NCBI GenBank assembly: GCA_041738295.1
Contig: JBGSQC010000020.1
Span: forward strand, 1 to 23,555
DNA length: 23,555 nucleotides
Source of the DNA: Zhengella sp041738295
Lineage (GTDB): Bacteria > Pseudomonadota > Alphaproteobacteria > Rhizobiales > Rhizobiaceae
Direction of reading: 5' to 3'
Part shown: piece by piece, positions 14,917 through 23,555 of the stretch
Layout: each line of letters starts with the position of its first letter
How positions within the stretch are numbered: the first letter of the stretch is position 1
Position numbers and translations under genes: made by a program
The notes under the pieces: model-generated
Told to the model about the DNA's origin: nothing
The model's database searches: none
What the model saw: the letters and a program-made list of their open reading frames with translations, nothing else

Positions 14917-14945
14917 TTGATCTGGCAGCCATCCCGATCTATAAA
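14917..14945 (+). promoter_or_regulatory. Sigma70-type promoter of the arsR-arsC-acr3 operon
   Basis: TTGATC (14917-14922) and TATAAA (14940-14945) are separated by exactly 17 bases, close to consensus for both boxes. Transcription would begin around 14952, leaving a short leader of about 22 bases. The -10 box lies inside the left arm of an inverted repeat (14937-14971), as expected for repression by ArsR. Confidence 0.7.
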
Positions 14946-14971
14946 ACATCGTCATTTCTGGAAATATAGAT
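14937..14971 (+). promoter_or_regulatory. Candidate ArsR operator (nested inverted repeats)
   Basis: The outer arms are ATCTATA (14937-14943) and TATAGAT (14965-14971). A compact inner repeat, ATTTC-TG-GAAAT, spans 14954-14965. The outer left arm covers the -10 box and the inner repeat falls at the predicted transcription start, so a bound ArsR dimer would block RNA polymerase. Assigned from symmetry and position only. Confidence 0.55.
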
Positions 14972-14973
14972 TC

Positions 14974-15309
14974 ATGAACAAACACGACACGCTGCTCGCG
15001 CTGGCCGCGCTGGGTCAGGAAACACGGCTCGACATTTTCCGCCTGCTGGTGAAGGCCGGCGACGGCGGTCTTGCAGCCGGGGAAATAGGGGAGCGGCTTG
15101 GCGTGTTGCAGAACACGCTTTCGGCGCATCTCAAGATCCTGGCGCAGGCCGGACTGGTTACCCACGAGCGCGAAGGCCGGGTGATCCGTTACCGCGCCGG
15201 CTTCATGGCCATGCGCGACCTGCTCGCCTTCCTCATGGAGGATTGCTGCAATGGCAATCCCGAACTTTGCTCACCCGTCATCGAAGCCGTGACCTGCGGC
15301 TGCACCTGA
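14974..15309 (+). CDS. arsR: ArsR-family arsenite-responsive transcriptional repressor
   Basis: A 111-residue winged-helix repressor. The helix-turn-helix region reads 'GEIGERLGVLQNTLSAHLKI' (36-55), followed by the wing 'HEREGRVIRYRAG'. The classic ELCVCDL metal site is absent; instead the C terminus holds Cys91, Cys92, Cys99, Cys108 and Cys110, resembling the C-terminal arsenite site of Acidithiobacillus ferrooxidans ArsR. Arsenite binding should release it from the operator that overlaps its own promoter. A longer frame from 14896 is rejected because it begins upstream of the promoter and lacks family similarity. The Shine-Dalgarno is weak (GGAAAT). arsC begins 8 bases after the stop. Confidence 0.92.
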   Translation: MNKHDTLLALAALGQETRLDIFRLLVKAGDGGLAAGEIGERLGVLQNTLSAHLKILAQAGLVTHEREGRVIRYRAGFMAMRDLLAFLMEDCCNGNPELCSPVIEAVTCGCT

Positions 15310-15317
15310 GGCCTGCC

Positions 15318-15842
15318 ATGAACTCCCCCGTCAACATCCTCATCCTCTGCACGGCCAATTCGGCGCGCTCCATCCTTGGCGAGGCGCTGATTGCCCGCCA
15401 TGGCGCAGGGCGCTTTGCCAGCTATTCAGCCGGATCGCATCCGCGCGGCGTGCCCAATCCCGATGGGCTGAAGCTGCTGGAGATGAAAGGCTATGACATT
15501 TCCGGCTTCCGCTCGAAAAGCTGGGACGAATTTGCCGGGCCTGAAGCGCCGAAAATGGACATTTTCATCACGGTCTGCGATGCGGCGGCAGGCGAAAGCT
15601 GCCCGTTGTGGCCGGGTGCGCCGGTGAAAGCCCATTGGGGCATCCCGGACCCTGCAGGCAAGGGAGAGACCGAAGCCGAGCGCCTTGCCGCCTTCGAGGT
15701 GGCCTACCGCCTGCTGGAAGCGCGCGCGCTGGCGCTCGCCTCCCTGCCGGTTGAAAGCATGGGCTCGGATGACCTGAAGACAGCACTGGCGACCATCGGG
15801 GCGCTGGACGGGGCCACCGACATGGCACGGGCCGGAGCCTGA
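15318..15842 (+). CDS. arsC: Arsenate reductase, LMW protein tyrosine phosphatase type
   Basis: A 174-residue ArsC of the phosphatase-fold, thioredoxin-coupled class. The P-loop CTANSAR (Cys11 to Arg17) is the CX5R signature; Cys87 and Cys95 match in order the redox pair of Staphylococcus aureus ArsC (Cys82, Cys89), with one extra residue between them; Asp111 in 'IPDPAG' is the general acid. It reduces arsenate to arsenite in the cytoplasm for export by Acr3. The C-terminal 25 residues after 'ESMGSDDLKTAL' form an Ala/Gly-rich tail. The Shine-Dalgarno TGAGG overlaps the arsR stop codon, so translation is tied to arsR. The longer frame from 15243 overlaps arsR and is rejected. Confidence 0.93.
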   Translation: MNSPVNILILCTANSARSILGEALIARHGAGRFASYSAGSHPRGVPNPDGLKLLEMKGYDISGFRSKSWDEFAGPEAPKMDIFITVCDAAAGESCPLWPGAPVKAHWGIPDPAGKGETEAERLAAFEVAYRLLEARALALASLPVESMGSDDLKTALATIGALDGATDMARAGA

Positions 15843-15887
15843 GGCTCCCGCCGGATGAACCCTGAAATGAAGACAGGAAACATACCA

Positions 15888-16955
15888 ATGACCGCGACTT
15901 CAGCCGCCGCCCGCCGCAAGACCTTGCCGTTCTTCGAGCGCAACCTGTCGCTCTGGATTGCCCTGGCGATCGCGGCAGGGATCGGTCTTGGCGAGCTCAT
16001 TCCCGGTGTCTTCCGGGTGCTGGCTGCGATGGAATATGCCCATATCAACCTGCCCGTCGCGGTGCTGATCTGGGCGATGATCTATCCGATGATGATCGGC
16101 GTTGATCCGTCGAGCATCGGGAAGGTCGCCGAACAGCCCAAGGGCCTTGTCATTACCCTGCTCGTCAACTGGCTAATCAAGCCCTTTACCATGGCGCTGC
16201 TGGGCGTGCTGTTCTTCAAGGGCCTCTATGCCGGGCTGATCGAGCCAGCCTCGGCTGACCAGTATATTGCAGGATTGATCCTGCTTGGGGCCGCTCCCTG
16301 CACAGCGATGGTGTTTGTCTGGTCGCAGCTGACCAAGGGCGATCCGAATTACACGCTGGTGCAGGTGACGGTGAACGACATCATCATGATCTTCGCCTTT
16401 GCGCCGCTGGTCGCCTTCCTGCTTGGCGTCACGTCGATCCCCATCCCGTGGGATACGCTGCTGCTTTCGGTGTTGCTCTATGTGGTGATCCCGCTGGCGG
16501 CCGGCATTCTCACCCGCCACTTGTTGCTGAAGAAGGGGAAGCCGGCGCTTGATACCTATGTCGCGCGGCTAAAGCCCTGGTCGGTGATCGGCTTGCTGGC
16601 AACCGTGGTGCTTCTCTTCGGCTTCCAGGGCGATGTGATCCTGTCGCAGCCGCTGGTGATCGTGCTGATCGCCATTCCGTTGATCATCCAGTCCTATGCG
16701 ATGTTTGCCGTGGCCTATGCCGGTGCCTGGTTCTGGAAAGTCCCGTTCCGCATTGCCGCGCCGTGTGCTCTGATCGGAACCTCCAATTTCTTCGAGCTTG
16801 CCGTGGCCGTTGCCATTGCCGTGTTCGGCCTGTCATCGGGAGCGGCCCTTGCCACGGTGGTCGGCGTACTGGTCGAGGTGCCGGTCATGCTGTCGCTGGT
16901 CGCCTTTGCCAATCGCACGCAGCACTGGTTTCCGGGCGGCGGCGAGGCCGCGTGA
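15888..16955 (+). CDS. acr3: ACR3-family arsenite efflux transporter
   Basis: A 355-residue inner-membrane protein with about ten hydrophobic segments, the ACR3 (bile acid/arsenite/riboflavin transporter superfamily) size. Family motifs include 'IYPMMIGVDPSSIG', 'KPFTMALL', and 'GAAPCTAMVFVWSQL' with the conserved Cys138 thought to bind arsenite, followed by 'VNDIIMI'. It expels arsenite using the proton motive force. ATG 15888 is preferred because AGGA lies 9 bases before it; ATG 15855 would add 11 residues (total 366) and cannot be excluded. It is the last gene of the arsR-arsC-acr3 operon. No arsH, arsD, arsA or arsM follows, and no clear terminator is visible in the 145 bases after it. 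Confidence 0.94.
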   Translation: MTATSAAARRKTLPFFERNLSLWIALAIAAGIGLGELIPGVFRVLAAMEYAHINLPVAVLIWAMIYPMMIGVDPSSIGKVAEQPKGLVITLLVNWLIKPFTMALLGVLFFKGLYAGLIEPASADQYIAGLILLGAAPCTAMVFVWSQLTKGDPNYTLVQVTVNDIIMIFAFAPLVAFLLGVTSIPIPWDTLLLSVLLYVVIPLAAGILTRHLLLKKGKPALDTYVARLKPWSVIGLLATVVLLFGFQGDVILSQPLVIVLIAIPLIIQSYAMFAVAYAGAWFWKVPFRIAAPCALIGTSNFFELAVAVAIAVFGLSSGAALATVVGVLVEVPVMLSLVAFANRTQHWFPGGGEAA

Positions 16956-17100
16956 TCCCGGTGGAATGCGGCGAAAGTGACTTTGCCTCGCATGGCGAAA
17001 CGGTCTAAGAAGCGCATGAACCGGCATCTCCTTGACGGGCATGCCGAAACTCTGAGCAATACGCAGCCGCGCCGCGCCTGCTGAACGCCACGGACAGGTC

Positions 17101-18072
17101 ATGACCGAGATCACTTCCACCCCCAAACTCGTCACCGTTTTCGGAGGCTCCGGCTTTGTCGGCCGCCATGTCGTGCGGGCGCTTGCCAAGCGCGGCTACC
17201 AGGTGCGTGTCGCCTGCCGCAACCCGAACCTCGCATTCCACTTGCAGCCTCTCGGCAATGTCGGACAGATTCACGCAGTGCAGGCAAACCTGCGCAACCG
17301 GGCCTCGGTCGACCGCGCGGTCATCGGCGCCGACCATGTGATCAACCTCGTTGCCATCATGAACGAGAGCGGCAAGCAGACTTACAATGCCGTGCAGGTT
17401 TTCGGTGCGCGCGCTGTGGCAGAGGCCGCACGTGCTGCCGGGGCCGGCCTGACCCATGTTTCGGCCATCGGCGCTGACGCCAATTCACCTGCCGGCTATG
17501 CCCGCGGCAAGGCCGAAGGCGAGACAGCCGTGATGGAGACTGTGCCCGGTGCCGTCATCATGCGGCCGTCCATCGTGTTCGGCCCGGAGGACGAATTCTT
17601 CAACCGCTTCGCCGAGATGAGCCGCTTCTCGCCCTTCCTGCCGCTGATCGGTGGCGGCGAGACGAAGTTCCAGCCGGTCTATGTCGGCGACCTTGCCGAG
17701 GCTATTGCGCGCGCAGTGGACGGTTCGGTCAAGGCCGGTACCTATGAAATCGGCGGGCCGGAAGTGATGAGCTTCCGCCAGTGCATGGAAACCATGCTCA
17801 CCATCATCGACCGCAAGCGCATCCTGATGACCGTGCCGTGGTTTGCCGCCAAGCTGATGGGCAAGGTGTTCGGCATGTTGCCGGGCAAACTCATCACGGC
17901 GGACCAGGTGGACCTGCTGAAGGTGGACAATGTGGTCTCGGCGGAAGCCAAGGCAGCGGGCCGCACTCTGGAAGGCCTCGGCATCCATGGTCGCACTGTT
18001 GAAGCCATGGCCCCGTCCTGGCTGGTGCAGTACCGGCCTGCCGGACAGTTCACCCGCAAGGGTCACGCCTGA
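17101..18072 (+). CDS. NDUFA9-like (complex I 39-kDa subunit family) NAD(P)-binding protein
   Basis: A 323-residue extended/atypical SDR. The nucleotide-binding loop is 'GGSGFVG' (15-21); 'VSAIGADANSPAGYARGKAE' (120-139) gives the active-site Ser and the Tyr133/Lys137 pair; 'MRPSIVFGPEDEF' and 'FQPVYVGDLAEAI' complete the family pattern. Homologues are annotated as complex I NDUFA9-subunit-family proteins. In mitochondria NDUFA9 is a peripheral accessory subunit holding NADPH; whether the bacterial protein joins complex I is not settled. GGACAGG lies a few bases before ATG. It follows the ars operon by 145 bases and is 30 bases ahead of the TSUP permease gene. Confidence 0.92.
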   Translation: MTEITSTPKLVTVFGGSGFVGRHVVRALAKRGYQVRVACRNPNLAFHLQPLGNVGQIHAVQANLRNRASVDRAVIGADHVINLVAIMNESGKQTYNAVQVFGARAVAEAARAAGAGLTHVSAIGADANSPAGYARGKAEGETAVMETVPGAVIMRPSIVFGPEDEFFNRFAEMSRFSPFLPLIGGGETKFQPVYVGDLAEAIARAVDGSVKAGTYEIGGPEVMSFRQCMETMLTIIDRKRILMTVPWFAAKLMGKVFGMLPGKLITADQVDLLKVDNVVSAEAKAAGRTLEGLGIHGRTVEAMAPSWLVQYRPAGQFTRKGHA

Positions 18073-18102
18073 CATTCGGGCACTGGCGCGGGAGCGGCCT
18101 GA

Positions 18103-18870
18103 ATGGAATTCCTCGCCACGCTTCTGCCCGCCGGGCTTGATCCTGTCTGGGCGCTCATCCTTGTGCTGGCCAGTTTCTTCACATCGGCGCTGACGGCTGC
18201 CTTCGGCGTCGGTGGAGGCGTCTTCATGCTGGCGCTGATGGGTCTGGCGGTGCCGGTTGCGGCCCTCATCCCCGTTCATGGCGCGGTGCAGCTTGGCTCC
18301 AACACGGGCAGGGCCTGGCACCAGCGCGCCCATATCCACTGGCCGGTGCTCACGCCCTTCGTCCTTGGCGCGGTCATCGGCTCGCTGGCGGGTGGCATGG
18401 TGGTGGTCGAGCTTCCCGATGCGGTGATGAAGCTCGTCCTCGGGCTATTCATCATCGCGGTCACCTGGACGAAGATCCCCGGCTTCGACCGGCTTTCCAA
18501 GGGCGGGCTGGCGCTGGGCGGCGCGGTGATCGGCTTGGTCACCATGGCGCTGGGAGCCACCGGACCACTGATGGCGAGCTTTCTTGCGCAATTCCTGCCC
18601 GGAGACCGCAAGGCAGTCGTTTCCACCCATGCCGCGCTGATGACCGTGCTTCACGCGCTCAAGATCCTCATATTCGGCGCGCTGGGCTTTGCCTTTGCCG
18701 ACTGGTTGCCGCTGGTCGCTGCGATGATTGCCACCGGCTATGCCGGAACCGTCTGGGGAACGAAGCTGCTCGAACGGTTGCCGGAAGAGGCCTTCCGCAA
18801 ATGGTTCCGCATTGTGTTGACCGTGCTGGCGCTCGACTTGATGCGCCGCGGCCTGACCGGATTGCTTTGA
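18103..18870 (+). CDS. TSUP-family membrane permease (sulfite exporter TauE/SafE-like)
   Basis: A 255-residue hydrophobic protein with about seven or eight membrane segments. The N-terminal 'FFTSALTAAFGVGGGVFMLALM' region and the internally repeated Gly-rich segment 'GAVIGLVTMALGATGPLMA' are the two TSUP half-repeats. The family moves sulfur-containing or carboxylated anions such as sulfite or sulfoacetate across the inner membrane; the substrate here cannot be told. GGGAG lies 8 bases before ATG. It follows the NDUFA9-like gene by 30 bases, so the two are likely cotranscribed. Its stop is only 4 bases from the convergent uppP stop, with no terminator between them. Confidence 0.9.
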   Translation: MEFLATLLPAGLDPVWALILVLASFFTSALTAAFGVGGGVFMLALMGLAVPVAALIPVHGAVQLGSNTGRAWHQRAHIHWPVLTPFVLGAVIGSLAGGMVVVELPDAVMKLVLGLFIIAVTWTKIPGFDRLSKGGLALGGAVIGLVTMALGATGPLMASFLAQFLPGDRKAVVSTHAALMTVLHALKILIFGALGFAFADWLPLVAAMIATGYAGTVWGTKLLERLPEEAFRKWFRIVLTVLALDLMRRGLTGLL

Positions 18871-18874
18871 GGTC

Positions 18875-19681
18875 TCAGCCCCAGATCAGCAGTGCTGCCA
18901 TGCCGAGGCCGCCGACAATCAACCGCCACCAGCCAAACAGCGCGTAGCCATGCTTCGACACATAGTCGAGCAGCTTGCGCACCACGATGACAGCCGAGAT
19001 GAAGGCGACGATGAAACCGGTGGCGATCACCGGCAGGTCGGCTGCTGAAAAAATGTTGCTGTTCTTGTAGAGGTCATAGGCAAAGGCACCCGCCATGGTG
19101 GGCATGGCGAGAAAGAAGGAGAATTCGGCCGCAGAGCGCTTGTCTGCCCCCAGCAGCAGCGCGCCGACAATGGTGGAGCCGGAACGCGACGTGCCGGGAA
19201 TCATGGCCAGGCACTGCGCCAGCCCGATGCCGAGATAGACCCCGAGCGGATAATCCATGACATCGGTGTAGCGGGGTTTGAGCGCCATGCGATCCACCCA
19301 GAGCAGCACCACGCCGCCAATGATGAGCGAGACGCAAATGGTCATCGGGCTTTCAAACAGCACCGTCTTGATGAAGCCATGCGCCATGGCACCGATGATG
19401 GCGGCGGGCAGGAAGGCTATCAGGATGCCGAGCACGAAGCGGCGCGTGCGGGCATCGCGCGGCAGGTCGGTGAGGATCTTCCACAGCCGTCCGAAATAGA
19501 CGGTCAGGATGGCGAGGATGGCGCCGAGCTGGATCAGCACCTCGAAAGCCTTGCCGGTCGATTCGAAGCCGAGGAAATGGCCCGCCAGAAGCACATGGCC
19601 GGTCGAGGAAACCGGAAGGAATTCGGTGAACCCCTCCAGAAGACCCAGAAGGGCAGCATCGAAAAGAGATTGCTCGGCCAT
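18875..19681 (-). CDS. uppP: Undecaprenyl-diphosphatase
   Basis: A 268-residue integral membrane enzyme of the BacA/UppP family. Both signature regions are present: 'GLLEGFTEFLPVSSTGH' (13-29, with Glu16, Glu20 and His29) and 'PGTSRSGST' (162-170, with Arg166). It dephosphorylates undecaprenyl diphosphate so that the lipid carrier can be reused for peptidoglycan and polysaccharide export; overproduction gives bacitracin resistance. AAAGGA sits 6 bases before ATG. It is divergent from fzlA across 152 bases and nearly abuts the TSUP gene. Nothing indicates the nitrogen-fixation BacA transporter, which is unrelated. Confidence 0.96.
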   Translation of the reverse strand: MAEQSLFDAALLGLLEGFTEFLPVSSTGHVLLAGHFLGFESTGKAFEVLIQLGAILAILTVYFGRLWKILTDLPRDARTRRFVLGILIAFLPAAIIGAMAHGFIKTVLFESPMTICVSLIIGGVVLLWVDRMALKPRYTDVMDYPLGVYLGIGLAQCLAMIPGTSRSGSTIVGALLLGADKRSAAEFSFFLAMPTMAGAFAYDLYKNSNIFSAADLPVIATGFIVAFISAVIVVRKLLDYVSKHGYALFGWWRLIVGGLGMAALLIWG

Positions 19682-19833
19682 GACGGTTCCTTTGTCGGCA
19701 ACGGGGTGCTTTGCTTGTCAGCGCCCCATCCAATGCCTATAGCTCCAGACGGTTCACAAAACGTGACGCGAATCGCTTCCAAAGATGCTTATCCTTGTGA
19801 TTGCTGATTTGCCACTACGGCTCCGAGAGACAC

Positions 19834-20525
19834 ATGCTGACCCTGTTCCACCATCCCATGCTCGCCAGCTGCCGGTTTGTTCGCCTTGTGCTCGCAGAGT
19901 ATGGCGAGGAGATCTCGCTGATCGAGGAGCGTCCCTGGCAGCGGCGCAAGGAATTCCTGCAGCTCAATCCGGCGGGTTCACTTCCGGTGTTGCTGGCCGA
20001 AGGCGATGCGCCGATCTGCGGGGCAGGCGTGATTGCGGAATTCCTTGATGAGACGCGCGGCGTGCTGATGCGCGACAAGCGCCTTTCTGCCGCCGATCCC
20101 TTTGACCGCGCCGAGATCCGCCGCCTGACCGACTGGTATCTGGTGAAGTGTGATGGCGACGTGACGCGCCACATGGTGCGCGAGCGGGTGTTCAAGCTTT
20201 CCATGCCGAGCCATGCAGGCGGCGGCGCTCCCGATGCGGCTGCCCTGCGCGCTGCGCGCGCCAACATCGCCCAGCACATGAAATACACCAACTGGCTGGC
20301 AGGCACCCGCCATTGGCTTGCGGGTCCGCGCATTTCCTATGCCGACCTTGCCGCAGGAGCCAGCCTGTCGATCCTCGACTATCTGGGCGAGGTGGAGTGG
20401 AATGCCTTTCCGGCGGCGCGCGAATGGTATGCGCGCATCAAGTCGCGGCCTTCCTTCCGCCCGCTGCTGGGCGAGCGGGTGAGCGGCCTGCCGCCGGCAT
20501 CGCATTATTCCGATCCGGATTTCTG

Positions 20526-20526
<1 letters not shown>
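19834..20526 (+). CDS. fzlA: FzlA-like FtsZ-localised, glutathione S-transferase-fold division protein
   Basis: A 230-residue GST-fold protein. The thioredoxin-like N-terminal domain includes 'ASCRFVRLVLAEYGEEISLI' (about 10-29) and 'LNPAGSLPVL'; the helical C-terminal domain has 'ANIAQHMKYTNWLAG' and 'ISYADLAAGASLSILDYLGE'. The tail 'WYARIKSRPSFRPLL' and 'GLPPASHY...DF' matches Caulobacter FzlA as I recall it. FzlA binds FtsZ, makes filaments curve and is needed for constriction in Caulobacter. Many databases would call it only a GST. ATG 19834 is used, with GAGAGA just before it; a TTG at 19801 is unlikely. Its stop overlaps the queG start, and uppP is divergent. Confidence 0.85.
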
Positions 20527-21671
<1,145 letters not shown>

Positions 21672-21690
21672 CAAAAAGGGCGATCCACGG

Positions 21691-22569
21691 ATGGACAACG
21701 GCATGAGGCTTTTCATTTTCGGCGCAGGCTATTCCGCGCAAGCGACCGCCGCAGCCTTGGCTGATCAGGCAGAGTGGGTTGCAGGAACCACCCGCAATCC
21801 GGACAAGCTCGCCCGTCTGGCCGAAGCCGGCCTTCGGCCGGTCTTGTTTGACGGAACGATGGAAAGCCTGCTCGCAGGCGGGCTGGCAGATGCAACCCAT
21901 CTGCTGGTTTCCGCCGGGCCGGACGAGGCGGGAGACCCGTTGCTTGCGCTGCTGGACGGGCCGCTTCGCGACCTCATGCCGGCGCTGCACTGGATCGGCT
22001 ATTTCTCGACCATCGGCGTCTATGGCGATCATGACGGAGCGTGGATTGACGAGGACACGCCCTGCAAGCCGACATCGCAGCGCTCTGTCGAGCGCTGCGC
22101 GGTGGAAAAAGCATGGATGGAAGCAGGTGCCAAAGCCGGTTTGCCGGTGGCGATCCTGCGCCTGTCGGGCATTTACGGGCCTGGACGCAATGCCTTCTGC
22201 AATCTGGACAACGGCACGGCGCGCCGCCTGGTGAAGCCGGGGCAGGTTTTCAACCGCATCCATGTCGACGACATTGCCGGAGCCACCGCCCATCTGGCCG
22301 CGCAATCGGCAGGCGGGATCTTCAACGTGACAGACAATGAGCCGGCCCCGCCGCAGGACGTCGTGGCTTTCGCGGCTGAGCTGATGGGCGTGACGCCGCC
22401 TCCGGAAACCGATTTCGCCACGGCGGAACTTTCTCCGATGGCGCGCTCCTTCTATGGCGAAAACAAGCGCGCCTCCAATGCACGTATCAAGGCGGCGGGA
22501 TATGATTTTGCCATGCCGGATTACCGCGCGGCCCTGACGGCCATGTGGCACTCGGGCAACTGGCGCTGA
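21691..22569 (+). CDS. Atypical SDR / NAD(P)-dependent epimerase (YeeZ-like)
   Basis: A 292-residue atypical SDR. The N terminus has the Gly-rich loop 'FGAGYSAQA' (10-18) and 'TTRNPDKL' after strand 2; later segments are 'YFSTIGVYGD' (104-113), 'ILRLSGIYGPGRN' and 'FNRIHVDDIAGA', all typical of the extended/YeeZ branch. At the place of YxxxK it reads CAVEK (136-140), so the Tyr is Cys; this branch often lacks the canonical pair. The substrate is unknown. ATG 21691 has an AAGGG about 10 bases ahead; ATG 21703 is an alternative. It begins 19 bases after queG and is probably in the fzlA-queG operon. Confidence 0.88.
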   Translation: MDNGMRLFIFGAGYSAQATAAALADQAEWVAGTTRNPDKLARLAEAGLRPVLFDGTMESLLAGGLADATHLLVSAGPDEAGDPLLALLDGPLRDLMPALHWIGYFSTIGVYGDHDGAWIDEDTPCKPTSQRSVERCAVEKAWMEAGAKAGLPVAILRLSGIYGPGRNAFCNLDNGTARRLVKPGQVFNRIHVDDIAGATAHLAAQSAGGIFNVTDNEPAPPQDVVAFAAELMGVTPPPETDFATAELSPMARSFYGENKRASNARIKAAGYDFAMPDYRAALTAMWHSGNWR

Positions 22570-22707
22570 CAAAGCGGCGCGTGCCGCATTTGTGCCGCAG
22601 CCCGGTGACAGGATCGCGTTGCAGGTTTACACTTCGTCAACCATGGCGAGGCAGGCTCACGGTTTGACGCGGGACGATTCGCCCCGGCCCAGCAGCGGAA
22701 TGACACT

Positions 22708-23555
22708 ATGGCGCGACTTTCCCTGATTGCCCTCACTGTGGCTTCAAGCCTCGCGGCGCTTGTGCCTGCGAAGGCAGAGCCCTTGGCCAAGACCCTGTTC
22801 GGCGCGCAGAAGCTGCCTGCCGCCGTCGCGCCTGCCGCCTATGGCTTCTATTCCAAGGGGTGTTTTGCCGGTGGTCAGGCCATCGCCATGGACGGACCCA
22901 ACTGGCAGGTCATGCGCCCGTCGCGCAACCGGCGCTGGGGGCACCCCGTGATGATTTCAATGCTGGAAAAACTGTCGCGCAATGCCGCGCAAGACGGCTG
23001 GAGCGGGCTGATGGTGGGCGACATTTCGCAGCCGCGCGGCGGACCGATGCTGACCGGCCACGCCTCACACCAGATCGGACTGGATGCCGACATCTGGTTC
23101 ACGCCGATGCCCGGCCGCCGCCTGAGCACCGCGGAACGCGAATCGGTTTCGGCGATCTCCATGCTCAAGGGGGATTCGCTTTATGTCGATGACCGCCTCT
23201 GGACCAAGGCGCACGAGGCGGTGTTGCGCAATGCCGCCGCCTTCCCGGAGGTCGAGCGCATCCTGGTCCATCCCGGGATCAAGAAGAAGCTCTGCGACAC
23301 GGTGACGGGCAATCGTGGCTGGCTTGCCAAGGTGCGGCCGTTCTGGGGTCACAACTACCATTTCCATGTGCGCATCGGCTGTCCGGCCGGATCACCCGGC
23401 TGCAAAGGCCAGGCAGAACCTTCCAAGGGTGACGGCTGCGACAAGTCGTTGGCCTGGTGGTTCACCGAGGAGCCCTGGCGCAAGCCGAAGCCCGGTGCCA
23501 AGGCCGAGCCCAAGGCGCGCGACGTGATGACCATGGCAGCCTTGCCGTCAGCCTG
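22708..23555 (+). CDS. mepA: Penicillin-insensitive murein endopeptidase (3' truncated by window)
   Basis: An open frame runs from ATG 22708 to the window end without a stop, giving 282 residues so far. A Sec signal peptide occupies about 1-23 (ending 'AKA'). The LAS-type zinc peptidase motifs are visible: 'GHASHQIGLDADIW' (117-130, with His118, Asp126 and Asp128) and 'HNYHFHVR' (215-222, with His218 and His220). Cys52, Cys196, Cys225, Cys232 and Cys244 probably form periplasmic disulfides. MepA cleaves the D-Ala-mDAP and mDAP-mDAP cross-links of peptidoglycan. After residue 255 a Lys/Pro/Ala-rich tail begins. It lies 138 bases after the SDR, so it may have its own promoter. The true C terminus is outside the window. 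Confidence 0.93.
   Translation, partial: MARLSLIALTVASSLAALVPAKAEPLAKTLFGAQKLPAAVAPAAYGFYSKGCFAGGQAIAMDGPNWQVMRPSRNRRWGHPVMISMLEKLSRNAAQDGWSGLMVGDISQPRGGPMLTGHASHQIGLDADIWFTPMPGRRLSTAERESVSAISMLKGDSLYVDDRLWTKAHEAVLRNAAAFPEVERILVHPGIKKKLCDTVTGNRGWLAKVRPFWGHNYHFHVRIGCPAGSPGCKGQAEPSKGDGCDKSLAWWFTEEPWRKPKPGAKAEPKARDVMTMAALPSA

Noticed and set aside
17022..17046. Weak inverted repeat CGGCAT/ATGCCG after the ars operon, considered as its terminator
   Set aside because: The 6-bp arms are weak, the spacer is long and no T-run follows.

Overview
The window is a high-GC, gene-dense chromosomal segment from an alphaproteobacterium, most likely of the order Hyphomicrobiales (Rhizobiales). Supporting signs are the CP4-like class II EPSP synthase, the FYDLN_acid protein divergent from aroA and next to tRNA-Ala, a six-S1-domain ribosomal protein S1 after cmk, the NDUFA9-like protein, and the FtsZ regulator FzlA followed by queG and mepA. 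Genus cannot be fixed from the sequence alone. Nearly all of it is housekeeping DNA. I see no insertion sequence, phage gene, CRISPR array or integration site.

Layout. 1-1030 (+): 3' end of addA (DNA repair), then trxA and a terminator. 1051-3732 (-): comM/yifB ATPase and gshB (glutathione synthesis). 3927-4334 (+): an orphan single-domain response regulator, convergent with a short exported RlpA-like protein (4350-4709, -). 4853-10134 (-): a compact run transcribed aroA, FMN-binding PaiB-like protein, SDR oxidoreductase, cmk, rpsA, ending in a strong terminator. 10447-12275 (+): FYDLN_acid protein, tRNA-Ala(GGC), purU, then a terminator shared with the convergent Tat-exported phosphoesterase cpdB (12300-14276, -) and a small secreted protein (14470-14730, -).

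14917-16955 (+) is a self-contained arsenic resistance operon, arsR-arsC-acr3. It has a good sigma70-type promoter whose -10 box overlaps a candidate ArsR operator. ArsC reduces arsenate to arsenite, Acr3 exports arsenite, and ArsR derepresses the set when arsenite binds its C-terminal cysteines. It is the clearest accessory cassette here. 17101-18870 (+): NDUFA9-like NAD(P)-binding protein and a TSUP-family anion permease. 18875-19681 (-): uppP (lipid carrier recycling). 19834-23555 (+): fzlA, queG, an atypical SDR and mepA, the last running off the window. uppP, fzlA, rlpA and mepA give the region a cell-envelope and division flavour.

The most unusual items are the two extra genes between aroA and cmk, one an SDR whose catalytic Tyr and Lys are replaced by Ser and Arg; the ars control region with nested inverted repeats; and hairpins in the rpsA and trxA leaders. 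I found no convincing novel multi-gene system; the PaiB-like/SDR pair is the best candidate for undescribed biology.
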